A stretch of DNA of 12,787 nt from Candidatus Saccharimonadota bacterium (lineage in GTDB: Bacteria; Patescibacteriota; Saccharimonadia; Saccharimonadales; JAGQNJ01). The stretch spans positions 1-12,787 of the forward strand of contig JAGQNJ010000020.1 in the NCBI GenBank assembly GCA_020428115.1. Direction: 5' to 3'. Below are positions 1 to 6,401 of the stretch, piece by piece. The notes beneath the pieces are model-generated. The model worked only from the letters and a program-made list of their open reading frames with translations. It did not search any database and had not been told where the DNA came from. Positions within the stretch are counted from its first letter, which is position 1. The number at the start of each line of letters is the position of its first letter. A program made the translations under genes and the position numbers.

Positions 1-1
1 G

Positions 2-406
2 ATTATTGTCGCAGGTGTAATCACGCCAACCGTTGATCCAATCAATCAAATGCTCCTTGCAGTTCCTATTATCATACTGTTCGAGACGGGAGCAATAGTG
101 GTATCTATCGCGAACCGCCGATACCGCAAGCGCCAGGCGAATACTCCTGTATTTACTGTTGCGAAGCCTCTTCCGAACACAGTGCAGACAACCCCAGTAG
201 CCACTGCAATGACCCGCACAGCACCGGCACAACAGGCAATGCGCAGTATGGATGGGTTTGTTGTAGCCCCGCAAAAGCAGTCGAAGCAACCCGAGCCCGC
301 ACAAGCTGTTGCTGCAACTCAACTGAACATTACAGATGATAAGCGACCAAGCAAATCGTCGCTTATCATGGATGTGGTTCGGCCACCGCTCCAAAATCTC
401 GGCTAG
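2..406 (+). CDS. tatC: Twin-arginine translocase subunit TatC, C-terminal part (5' end outside window)
   Basis: TatC is the polytopic inner-membrane receptor of the Tat pathway, which recognises twin-arginine signal peptides and exports folded proteins. The frame is open from base 2; the first ATG inside it (base 50) is internal, not the start. The visible stretch ITPTVDPINQMLLAVPII followed by FETGAI matches the classic end of TatC: the periplasmic ITPxxDPxxQ loop, then the last transmembrane helix and its glutamate. After the helix comes a basic stop (NRRYRKRQ) and then about 90 residues rich in Pro, Gln, Ala and Thr. Most TatC proteins end soon after the last helix, so this cytoplasmic tail is unusually long. 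A Tat-signal-like mini-gene follows 80 bases downstream. Family identity is confident from the motif; the role of the tail is unknown. Confidence 0.85.
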   Translation: MIVAGVITPTVDPINQMLLAVPIIILFETGAIVVSIANRRYRKRQANTPVFTVAKPLPNTVQTTPVATAMTRTAPAQQAMRSMDGFVVAPQKQSKQPEPAQAVAATQLNITDDKRPSKSSLIMDVVRPPLQNLG

Positions 407-428
407 TCTACGAAAGACTAGAATTTTG
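403..428 (+). terminator. Weak hairpin terminator after tatC
   Basis: CTAGTCT (403-409) and AGACTAG (415-421) form a perfect 7-bp stem around a 5-base loop, followed by AATTTTG. The tatC stop codon TAG (404-406) lies inside the left arm. The stem is AT-rich and the T run short, so it may terminate only partly and let some transcription into the next genes. Confidence 0.45.
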
Positions 429-486
429 AAAACGATTCCGTTATTATTACTAGCATAAGCCCAATAATGGGGGCAGAGGGATGAAT

Positions 487-693
487 ATGCTCGATAACGA
501 TTTCGTGCGCAAGACCATGAAAAAGCCGATGAGTCGCAAACAGTTTTTGCGGCATTTGGGTGTAGTGTTCTTGGGTGTTATTGGTATCAACTCCGTGGTA
601 TCACTGTTGCTACAATCACACCCTGAGACACGCAAGCTTACTCAGGCTACAAATATAAAGCGAGGCTTTGGGGGCGGAAAGTACGGAGTTTAG
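487..693 (+). CDS. Tat-signal-like mini membrane protein
   Basis: This 69-residue (or shorter) protein has a basic N-terminus (DNDFVRKTMKKPM), then SRKQFLRHLG and a hydrophobic stretch VVFLGVIGINSVVSLLL. That arrangement resembles a Tat signal peptide (S/T-R-R-x-F-L-K), with Lys replacing the second Arg. Only about 25 residues follow, ending in GFGGGKYGV, so there is almost no passenger domain. The ATG at 487 is chosen because AGAGGG (475-480) sits 6 bases before it; the in-frame ATG at 481 would have no spacing. It directly follows tatC and lies 3 bases before a tail-fibre-like gene. Possible roles are a small Tat substrate, an anchor or an export partner for the fibre proteins; none is shown by the sequence. 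A plain one-helix membrane protein is also possible. Confidence 0.65.
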   Translation: MLDNDFVRKTMKKPMSRKQFLRHLGVVFLGVIGINSVVSLLLQSHPETRKLTQATNIKRGFGGGKYGV

Positions 694-696
694 CGT

Positions 697-1398
697 ATGG
701 CTGAACAAAGGCTACCGGTCGTTGATGGTGATGATGGTGCTTGGGGAGAGATCCTCAACCAGTTTATTGAGAAAGAGCACTACAACACCGGTACCGACAA
801 CGCTGCCAATGGCGGCCATAAGACAATAACTATTCGACCTGGCACCGCTACTGCTGGAACAGCCCCGCTTAAATTTAGTTCTGGTACGTTGCTATCAAGC
901 CCTGAAGCCGGGGCTATGGAATTCAACAGCGATACGCTGTATTTCACTATTACAACTGGCAGCGTGCGTAAGACTGTCGCAACGTACGATGATTCATCGG
1001 GTGCAACAGGTGACATGTACTATCGTAATTCGGGCGGCGTATTAACCCGACTACCGATTGGCAGTAGTAACAATATGCTCAAAGTCAGTGGCGGGCTGCC
1101 CACTTGGGGTGATGTTACGTTTAATACCGCGACAAAGACAAGCAACTATACAGTCACTACTAGTGATACAGTCTTGCTGGCAGATGCAGCAAGCGGCAAC
1201 ATAACCATAACTCTGCCAGCTGCAAGTAGCTCAAGTGGCTATCGGTTTTTTATCAAACGCATCGACAACTCAGGTAACACCGTAACCGTCCAACGCGCTG
1301 GCAGCGACACAATCGATGGCGCCACCAGCCAGACGCTGGACCTACAATACACATCAATTACGGTCGTTTCTAATGGCTCTAATTGGTATATAATATAG
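697..1398 (+). CDS. Phage tail-fibre-like structural protein
   Basis: The 233-residue product has the layout of phage-type fibre proteins. Its N-terminus LPVVDGDDGAWGEILNQFIE matches the 'P..GDDG.WG..LN.F' motif often found at the start of tail-fibre and virion-surface proteins. The middle (about residues 57-95) has SGTLLSSPEAGAMEFNSDTLYFT, seen in similar proteins before a beta-rich shaft. The C-terminal region (about 150-233) is a small beta domain with YTVTTSDTVLLADAASGN, ITLPAAS, FFIKRID, DTIDGA and a final GSNWYII. No signal peptide or membrane segment is visible. The start lies 3 bases after the preceding stop and GGAG (684-687) precedes it, implying translational coupling. No head, portal or terminase genes are nearby, so it could be a domesticated fibre or adhesin. 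The family-type call is from motif recognition. Confidence 0.75.
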   Translation: MAEQRLPVVDGDDGAWGEILNQFIEKEHYNTGTDNAANGGHKTITIRPGTATAGTAPLKFSSGTLLSSPEAGAMEFNSDTLYFTITTGSVRKTVATYDDSSGATGDMYYRNSGGVLTRLPIGSSNNMLKVSGGLPTWGDVTFNTATKTSNYTVTTSDTVLLADAASGNITITLPAASSSSGYRFFIKRIDNSGNTVTVQRAGSDTIDGATSQTLDLQYTSITVVSNGSNWYII

Positions 1399-1405
1399 GC
1401 ATCTT

Positions 1406-2992
1406 ATGAGCTACACTCCTCCCTTAAACGGCGGCAGAATTAATATGACTGTAGGTGGCAACACCGCCGGTGCTGGCGCACTTGCTTCCACGGGTACGGT
1501 AACGCTCGCTGGTGGCAATAACATTACGCTCAGCCAAAATGGTAACGCAATAACCATATCTGGCGGTGCGGGGGGTGGCGCAGGAACCAATACACTTGGC
1601 ATTAGTAACCTTGGTAACACCGCTGGTACCAGCGGTGTCATTAGTGGATCGGCACTGCAGCTTGCGTTAGCGGGAGGCAATAACATTACGCTCAGCCAGA
1701 GTGTGAATGCCTCATCGGCAACTATAACTGTATCGGGGCCCACACAGACCAACCAATCAATCGGACTATACGCCACTGGTAACACCGCAGGCACGAGCAC
1801 CGGCTCTGCCGATGCGCGCTCGCTTAGTTTCAACGCACTTAGTGGTGTCACGCTGGACATGACCAACAATCAAGTTAACGTCTCGGTGCAACCACCGATT
1901 AGAATTGGTGTATCAACCGGCGGCAATACAGCCGGCAACACGGGTACGGTGATACGTTCGTACATTCTTGCTGGCAACAATGCTGTGAGCTTATCCCAAT
2001 CAACAGCTGCTGGTGGGGTTGCGACTGTTACCATCGATGCGCCAACCCAAACAGTACAAACCCAAAACCTCCATAACGTAACCCTGTCTGGTAACACTGC
2101 TGGCGCTATGGCGCAAGTAAGCTCCGGAACATTAACCCTTGCTGGTGGCAATAACATTACGCTTAGTCAAAACGGCAACGCCGTGACGATTAGTGGTGCC
2201 AATGGCGGTGGAGCTGGCTTTACAGCCGGCATGAGCAATATTGGCAACACCAGTGGAACGACTGGCATGGCGACAAATCAGCTAGTATTTGCTGGTGGCG
2301 ACAATATAACGTTGAGCCAGTCAACCGGCGCAGGTGGCAATACAATTACGATATCCGGTGGCGGCGGGGCAGGCAATACAACATTTGCGACTATGTGGTT
2401 CCCCTACAATGAGGGCGTCAACGTAGCTGGGCAAGCCGGCCAAGCGAGTCTTGGATTTGTACCCGTGCCGACACCATCAGTTGGTGAAGAAGTGCAAGTT
2501 GATCGGGTAGTGTTCCCTGTGTACTTTACCAACGCCTCTAATACCACGGGCTCGCTCTCCGCATCGCTGTGGTTTGGCCTCTATACTCGGAACGACAGCA
2601 GCCTGAGTTTGGCGCATAGCCAATCAACATCAGTCTCGCTCGGCTATGCTGGTAATAACAGCTCGGCAAGCCAGCGCGGTATTCGGCTTCTCACTATGGG
2701 GTGGTCCACAACCATTCCTGACGGACGCTATTTCGTCGGTATTGTCAGCCGCACCACAACGGCAGGAGCAAATGCAACCCTGAGCCAGATGCTTGTCAGC
2801 CAGCTCAACTCCAATGTTAGTGGCATGTGGGACGAAGCAAGTAACGCAACCGTGCAATGGCCGATAGGTATCGGCTATTATTCGGCAACAACCTCCGCTA
2901 TGCCTGGTTCTGTTGCCTTTTCTCAGCTCAGGGGCAGCAACAGCCTTGCAGCACGACCACCATCGTGGCATATGATCAACGGAACCGTTTAA
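1406..2992 (+). CDS. Repeat-rich tail-fibre-like / adhesin-like protein
   Basis: This 528-residue protein has two parts. Residues about 16-318 contain six degenerate repeats of roughly 40-46 residues, each starting with a GNTAG or GNTSG turn and ending with LAGGNNITLSQ and a TITISG strand, typical of a repetitive beta shaft. Residues about 325-528 form a globular domain (WFPYNEG, VDRVVFPVYF, LWFGLYTR, GIRLLTMGWS, SAMPGSVAFSQL, RPPSWHMI) of a kind I associate with phage minor structural proteins. It lacks Cys, a signal peptide and membrane helices. The start at 1406 is 7 bases after the preceding stop, with only a weak AGG upstream. It probably assembles with its neighbour into a fibre; the C-terminal domain is the likely receptor- or carbohydrate-binding tip. 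Whether it is virion-borne or displayed on the cell is not shown. Confidence 0.75.
   Translation: MSYTPPLNGGRINMTVGGNTAGAGALASTGTVTLAGGNNITLSQNGNAITISGGAGGGAGTNTLGISNLGNTAGTSGVISGSALQLALAGGNNITLSQSVNASSATITVSGPTQTNQSIGLYATGNTAGTSTGSADARSLSFNALSGVTLDMTNNQVNVSVQPPIRIGVSTGGNTAGNTGTVIRSYILAGNNAVSLSQSTAAGGVATVTIDAPTQTVQTQNLHNVTLSGNTAGAMAQVSSGTLTLAGGNNITLSQNGNAVTISGANGGGAGFTAGMSNIGNTSGTTGMATNQLVFAGGDNITLSQSTGAGGNTITISGGGGAGNTTFATMWFPYNEGVNVAGQAGQASLGFVPVPTPSVGEEVQVDRVVFPVYFTNASNTTGSLSASLWFGLYTRNDSSLSLAHSQSTSVSLGYAGNNSSASQRGIRLLTMGWSTTIPDGRYFVGIVSRTTTAGANATLSQMLVSQLNSNVSGMWDEASNATVQWPIGIGYYSATTSAMPGSVAFSQLRGSNSLAARPPSWHMINGTV
1451..2359 (+). repeat. Six degenerate in-frame repeats in the fibre-like gene
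   Basis: Units lie at about 1451-1564, 1601-1738, 1760-1885, 1904-2041, 2075-2194 and 2231-2359. The DNA core GGCAATAACATTACGCT is identical in units 1, 2 and 5 (starting at 1514, 1676 and 2147). Units 3 and 4 have diverged most, and unit 3 has lost the LAGGNNITLSQ core. The near-identity of units 1 and 5 suggests a recent duplication or gene conversion. Confidence 0.8.
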
Positions 2993-3011
2993 TAAACATT
3001 AGGAGAGAACT

Positions 3012-3440
3012 ATGCGTCAAGGACCTTGGGCAGTACACATTACCATACATGCAAGGACAGATGGAGCGGCAACCTATAAAAACATGCCTGTCGCCAACTC
3101 ATTCTTGTTTAACTCACATCGTCACATAACTCTTGTTGATACCGAGGGCATGTCATTAGTTCGGCTTAAGGTTAATAAACAGGGTACAGCAGGAGCCGCA
3201 GGTGCCAAACTAACTGTAAAATATTCACCGACATTTAGCACCAATGTAAGTAACTATGTCGATCTTGGCGTTACAGAGGTTTCCGTACCAATTGACAATG
3301 TTAATACATTTCTCGATAGTGGCTGGATTGAGATCAGCCCAGATACACATGCAGATGATATATTTCTGGCGATTGTCGGCAGCGGTGGCAACGGCACACT
3401 TGATCCGCAATTTGGACATATATCTGTGTCAATGGCGTGA
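3012..3440 (+). CDS. Small beta-rich protein of the fibre gene cluster
   Basis: The product is 142 residues with no signal peptide or membrane segment. Alternating polar and hydrophobic strands (WAVHITIHA, HITLVDTEGMSLVRLKV, AKLTVKYS, GWIEIS, DDIFLAIVGS, GHISVSMA) suggest a single beta-sandwich domain. I do not recognise a named family. The composition and position between a fibre-like gene and a glycosyltransferase suggest a virion-accessory or fibre-tip protein. The start at 3012 has a strong AGGAGA site (3001-3006) at normal spacing, and it is the third structural-type gene in a run of same-strand genes. A carbohydrate-binding role is possible but unsupported. Confidence 0.65.
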   Translation: MRQGPWAVHITIHARTDGAATYKNMPVANSFLFNSHRHITLVDTEGMSLVRLKVNKQGTAGAAGAKLTVKYSPTFSTNVSNYVDLGVTEVSVPIDNVNTFLDSGWIEISPDTHADDIFLAIVGSGGNGTLDPQFGHISVSMA

Positions 3441-3470
3441 TATACTTGCATACAGAAATTTAGGAGTTCT

Positions 3471-4196
3471 ATGACAAGACCACAGATTTTGGTGCCTGAT
3501 AATGCTGGTGTGCACAATGCCAGTGACTACAGCGCACGCCTCGAAAAGCACAAGACATACCGTGATCTATCCACGATAATTGTCTGCCCGACTCGGGGCA
3601 TGATTCCAGCACGTATTGTTCAAAACTGGCAAGGCCTGATGCGCCCGATGAATCAACAAGTCATCGGCCCACTCTTTATGGAAGGTATGGAAGTCGGTGA
3701 AGCGTACAACCAAGTGCTCAAGATGATCCTCGAAAACCCGGAGCTCGCTAAGTTCAAATATATATTGACGCTCGAAGAAGACAACGCTCCGCCACCAGAC
3801 GGACTGCTCAAACTGTACGAATCAATCGATGAGTACGATGCGATCGGCGCCCTGTATTGGACCAAAGGTGAAGGCGGGCAACCAATGTGTTATGGCGACC
3901 CAAACGTTATGCCAATCAACTTCATTCCTCAGATACCGCAGCCCGACACCGTCACGCCATGTAATGGACTCGGCATGGGCTTTACGCTGTTCCGACTTGA
4001 GATGTTCAAAGACAAACGCTTTACGTATGGCGAATGGTTCAAAACTATCCAAGAAGTTGTCCCCGGACAAGGAGCTAGATCCTACACCCAAGACCTTTGG
4101 TTTTTCCAGAAGGCGCGAGAGTTTGGATACAAGTTTGCCTGCGATTCACGTGTTAAAGTCGGTCACTATGATTCACAAACCCAGATAATGTGGTAA
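3471..4196 (+). CDS. GT-A fold glycosyltransferase-like protein (phage type)
   Basis: The 241-residue protein carries features of GT-A (family 2-like) glycosyltransferases. Residues 35-42 (TIIVCPTR) form the first nucleotide-binding strand, and GEAYNQVL (76-83) lies in the following helix. LEEDNAPPPDGLLKL (101-115) is in the place of the metal-binding DxD, here reading E-E-D. GLGMGFTLFR (166-175) is an acceptor-side strand, and QDLWFFQKAREFGYKF (207-222) followed by VKVGHYD (228-234) gives the usual catalytic-acid helix and metal-binding His. There is no membrane segment, so it should act in the cytoplasm. AGGAG (3462-3466) precedes the start. Lying between fibre genes and a methyltransferase, it may glycosylate the fibre proteins or a surface glycan. 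Donor and acceptor cannot be read from the sequence. Confidence 0.75.
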   Translation: MTRPQILVPDNAGVHNASDYSARLEKHKTYRDLSTIIVCPTRGMIPARIVQNWQGLMRPMNQQVIGPLFMEGMEVGEAYNQVLKMILENPELAKFKYILTLEEDNAPPPDGLLKLYESIDEYDAIGALYWTKGEGGQPMCYGDPNVMPINFIPQIPQPDTVTPCNGLGMGFTLFRLEMFKDKRFTYGEWFKTIQEVVPGQGARSYTQDLWFFQKAREFGYKFACDSRVKVGHYDSQTQIMW

Positions 4197-4206
4197 AGGA
4201 GTAACT

Positions 4207-4830
4207 ATGCCAGCAACACCCAAAAAACCAACCAAAGCTAAAGCTACACGTGCCAAACAAGCACCGCTCAAACTTTCACTCGCATGTGGCGATCATAAAC
4301 CAGACGGCTTCAAAGGAGTTGATATTATCAAAACAGCATCGGCCGATTACAAGGTTGATCTGCTAAAGTTCCCCTGGAAGCCATTCAAAAACAATTCTGT
4401 TGATGAAATAGAGTGCAGCAACTTCGTCGAACATATTCCGCATGGGGATAGTTACAATGACCCGTTCTTCCAGTTTTTTGATGAGCTGTACCGCATACTC
4501 AAGCCGGCTGAGTTTGACCCCGCAAACCCGAATATCCCAATCAAGGGTTTCGCAACCATCACCTGTCCGTACTATTCCAGCATGCGTGCCTGGCAAGACC
4601 CAACGCATCACCGCGCAATATCGGAGGCAAGCTTTTTGTATCTCAATAAACAGTGGCGCGAAGACAACAAACTAACCCACTACCCAGTCAAGTGCGACTT
4701 TGATTTTAGCTATGGCTATATCGTTGCCCCTGAGTGGCAGAACCGCAGTGAAGAAACCCAGGCTTTTGCCATACGTAATTATATAAATGCGGTAAGTGAC
4801 ATACGTGTCACGCTTATCAAGCGAGCATAA
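4207..4830 (+). CDS. Class I SAM-dependent methyltransferase
   Basis: The 207-residue protein opens with a Lys/Ala-rich tail (residues 3-22) and then motif I, LSLACGDHKPDGFKGVD (23-39), where the Gly-rich turn and acidic strand end bind S-adenosylmethionine. The acidic D51 follows, then VDEIECSNFVEHI (65-77), then DELYRILKP (92-100), the usual post-motif helix of small-molecule and glycan methyltransferases. TITCPYYSS (117-125) and DPTHHRAISEASF (131-143) probably line the acceptor site. AAGGAG (4196-4201) overlaps the upstream stop codon, so it is co-translated with the glycosyltransferase. Pairing with a glycosyltransferase suggests methylation of a sugar added to fibre or envelope, but a protein acceptor is possible. 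Fold confidence is high; substrate unknown. Confidence 0.8.
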   Translation: MPATPKKPTKAKATRAKQAPLKLSLACGDHKPDGFKGVDIIKTASADYKVDLLKFPWKPFKNNSVDEIECSNFVEHIPHGDSYNDPFFQFFDELYRILKPAEFDPANPNIPIKGFATITCPYYSSMRAWQDPTHHRAISEASFLYLNKQWREDNKLTHYPVKCDFDFSYGYIVAPEWQNRSEETQAFAIRNYINAVSDIRVTLIKRA

Positions 4831-4831
4831 C

Positions 4832-5755
4832 ATGATCAAAAAACTGCTCATTGGGTTGGGAATCTTTACTTTAATTATTGTTGTTATGAGCAGCTCATTG
4901 GTGTATGCAGTCGCACCCAAAGAACAGGGTGTCAAAGTAGCGCCACTCAGAACCCTCGTTGCCCATGAACCGGGAAATACCTCCAGCGCAAAACTAAAAT
5001 TAACCAATGAAACCGATAAACGGCTCACCATAGAACTCACTGCGGAGAATTTTAATGTTATAGGCGAGCAATATGACTATAGCTTTTCTGTTAACGATAG
5101 CGCTCAGTGGGTTCGATTCGTTGATCCAAAGATTATATTAGAACCTGGAGAGAAAAAGGAAGTGAGTTATAGCCTGGCTGTTCCGCCTGATGCAACACCA
5201 GGCGGTTACTATATTGCGCTGATTGCCACAAACCTAGAACCAGAAAATACGAATGATATTAATGAAGTCACGCGGGTTGCGTCACTGGTATATCTTGAGG
5301 TGGTGGGCGACATTGCTCGAAAAGGCCAGTTATTAACTATTGATATGCCGTGGTTTACGAGCACCAATATTATTGATACGAGCGTTCGAGTCGCCAACCA
5401 AGGCAATATACACCTGGACACCCGAATCGGCGTTGAATACTATCCATGGCCGCTGTCAAACAAAAGCCAATCGCAACAACTGCGTGCGCTAACACTACCA
5501 CACACAACCAGACAGATTACTGGCCAGCTTGACCTGGGGACCATGCCAGGCGTTTACCGTGTAACGTACAGTTACGCGCCCCCGCAAGGTGGGCTAGAGC
5601 AACAGACTCACACTGTAGTGTATTGTCCACCGTGGGCTATGCTGCTTGTTATAACCTTGCTGGGAATCATTGTATATACGGTCTATCGGCTCGCCCACAA
5701 ACTTTTACGCAACACCAAAAATAAGCGAAATCTTAAAGCAAAAGCACAGCAATAG
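4832..5755 (+). CDS. DUF916-like (WxL-interacting-type) surface protein with C-terminal membrane anchor
   Basis: The 307-residue product has a signal peptide (KK, hydrophobic residues 4-23, SSLVYAVA), a first Ig-like domain (about 33-165) and a second (about 175-264), then a transmembrane helix (268-287) and a basic cytoplasmic tail. WVRFVDPKIILEPGEKKEV (93-111) followed by VPPDATPGGYYIALIA (118-132) matches the DUF916 pattern of proteins that partner WxL proteins in Gram-positive bacteria. NQGNIHLD (189-196) is shared with the second such protein in this window (TNTGNVHLK). The start at 4832 is preferred to the in-frame ATG at 4796 because it begins cleanly with the signal peptide and lies 1 base after the methyltransferase stop. 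Its co-operonic position with fibre-like genes suggests it may hold or assemble them at the surface, which is inference. Confidence 0.75.
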   Translation: MIKKLLIGLGIFTLIIVVMSSSLVYAVAPKEQGVKVAPLRTLVAHEPGNTSSAKLKLTNETDKRLTIELTAENFNVIGEQYDYSFSVNDSAQWVRFVDPKIILEPGEKKEVSYSLAVPPDATPGGYYIALIATNLEPENTNDINEVTRVASLVYLEVVGDIARKGQLLTIDMPWFTSTNIIDTSVRVANQGNIHLDTRIGVEYYPWPLSNKSQSQQLRALTLPHTTRQITGQLDLGTMPGVYRVTYSYAPPQGGLEQQTHTVVYCPPWAMLLVITLLGIIVYTVYRLAHKLLRNTKNKRNLKAKAQQ

Positions 5756-5792
5756 GTAGTTGCAAGCACGCAGCTCCGTTAACCCGTAAGCC

Positions 5793-6353
5793 CTACTGAG
5801 TCTGTGGCACTGCTGTGTAAACAACAGTCGTGGTGTAGTTACCTGCAGGCTTGCCCTGGTCAACTTTGACACCGTATGTCACTGTCGTTACATCGCCAGA
5901 TGAATATGGCCCAGGGGCGTCCTTGATAAGTGTCTCGGTTGTCGTGCTGCCAACGAAGTTAGCTGAGGCATCTGTATTGTAGCCCCAGGTGTTATTTGCC
6001 AGACTTGCGGGTGTCACATTAGCTGAGGCAGGAATAGTTGCAGCGCCATTGGTCATATTACTGGATGTCAGTGAGCTTATATATAGTTTGTAGCCGACAA
6101 CGTCAGTTGATGTAACTGTTACATCGTTACTGGCAGTACCGAGCGTACCCGCCTCTGTTGGAGTAAGTTGAATCGAAACGTTACCACCTGTGGTTATAGC
6201 CAAACTGGTTTCGCCGCCGTAAGGTACATCTGCGTTATAAACACCTGCACCGTAGGGAGAAGCCTGCAAGTGGGTAAGTACGAGTGATACATACAAAATG
6301 ACCAAAATAACAAACAAGAAAATATTTTTATGCAATGTGTTGACAGCTTTCAT
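5793..6353 (-). CDS. Secreted WxL-like beta-domain surface protein
   Basis: From the ATG at 6353 the product is 186 residues: a hydrophobic N-terminal segment (11-27, signal peptide or anchor) and one beta domain (about 45-184). The domain contains IQLTPTEAGTLGTAS, VGYKLYISS, ATIPASA, NNTWGYNTDAS, TVTYGVKV and the end AGNYTTTVVYTAVP. It aligns by eye with residues about 182-341 of the divergent gene at 6402 (LGALTPS, SGYTISVSG, TIPAM, TYTVSYIANI, AGSYSTVLTYVA), so the two are paralogous there. The ending resembles the last strand of WxL domains (AGxYxxxLxWxL) but has no WxL triplet. An upstream in-frame ATG at 6413 would place the promoter inside the gene and bury the hydrophobic segment. The gene seems leaderless. 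It is probably a non-covalently held surface protein. Confidence 0.7.
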   Translation of the reverse strand: MKAVNTLHKNIFLFVILVILYVSLVLTHLQASPYGAGVYNADVPYGGETSLAITTGGNVSIQLTPTEAGTLGTASNDVTVTSTDVVGYKLYISSLTSSNMTNGAATIPASANVTPASLANNTWGYNTDASANFVGSTTTETLIKDAPGPYSSGDVTTVTYGVKVDQGKPAGNYTTTVVYTAVPQTQ

Positions 6354-6369
6354 AGTACTTATGTATAGT
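6340..6369 (+). promoter_or_regulatory. Promoter of the 6402 surface protein gene
   Basis: A perfect -35 TTGACA (6340-6345) and -10 TATAGT (6364-6369) are separated by 18 bases. The expected start site near 6376 leaves a leader of about 26 bases containing AGAGGG (6390-6395), 6 bases before the ATG. The -35 lies inside the 5' coding end of the divergent gene, and the -10 overlaps the opposing -10. Confidence 0.7.
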
Positions 6370-6389
6370 AGCATAATAAAGGTATTCAA
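6362..6389 (-). promoter_or_regulatory. Divergent promoter of the 5793-6353 gene, leaderless type
   Basis: On the - strand, TTGAAT (6384-6389) is followed after 16 bases by TATACA (6362-6367). The -10 ends 8 bases before the ATG at 6353, so transcription should begin at or next to the start codon and there is no room for a Shine-Dalgarno. Its -10 shares bases 6364-6367 with the forward -10. Confidence 0.55.
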
Positions 6390-6401
6390 AGAGGGAAAAC
6401 A

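Noticed and set aside
426..456. Possible promoter TTGAAA (426-431) before the fibre cassette
   Set aside because: No good -10 lies at 16-18 bases; the best candidate, TAGCAT, is at 19 bases and poor. Not listed as a feature.
1411..2157. Long antisense open frames opposite the repeat-rich fibre gene
   Set aside because: They are Val/Pro/Leu-rich shadows of the Gly/Asn/Thr codon pattern on the + strand, with no motif and no ribosome binding site.
1451..2359. CRISPR array
   Set aside because: The repeats are in frame, degenerate and of coding type, with unequal spacing and no constant spacer length.
3440..3470. TATACT just after the small beta-protein gene as an internal promoter
   Set aside because: No -35 partner was found, and a clear AGGAG and short spacing fit simple operon reading.
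697..4830. Intact prophage
   Set aside because: No integrase, capsid, portal, terminase, tail tube, lysis gene or att-like repeats; tatC and envelope genes flank the cassette directly.
4796..4831. Upstream in-frame ATG for the first DUF916-like gene
   Set aside because: It would overlap the methyltransferase by 35 bases and put polar residues before the signal peptide; the ATG at 4832 fits better.
5756..5792. Terminator between the convergent genes ending at 5755 and 5793
   Set aside because: No stable hairpin with a T run could be found by eye in the 37-base gap.
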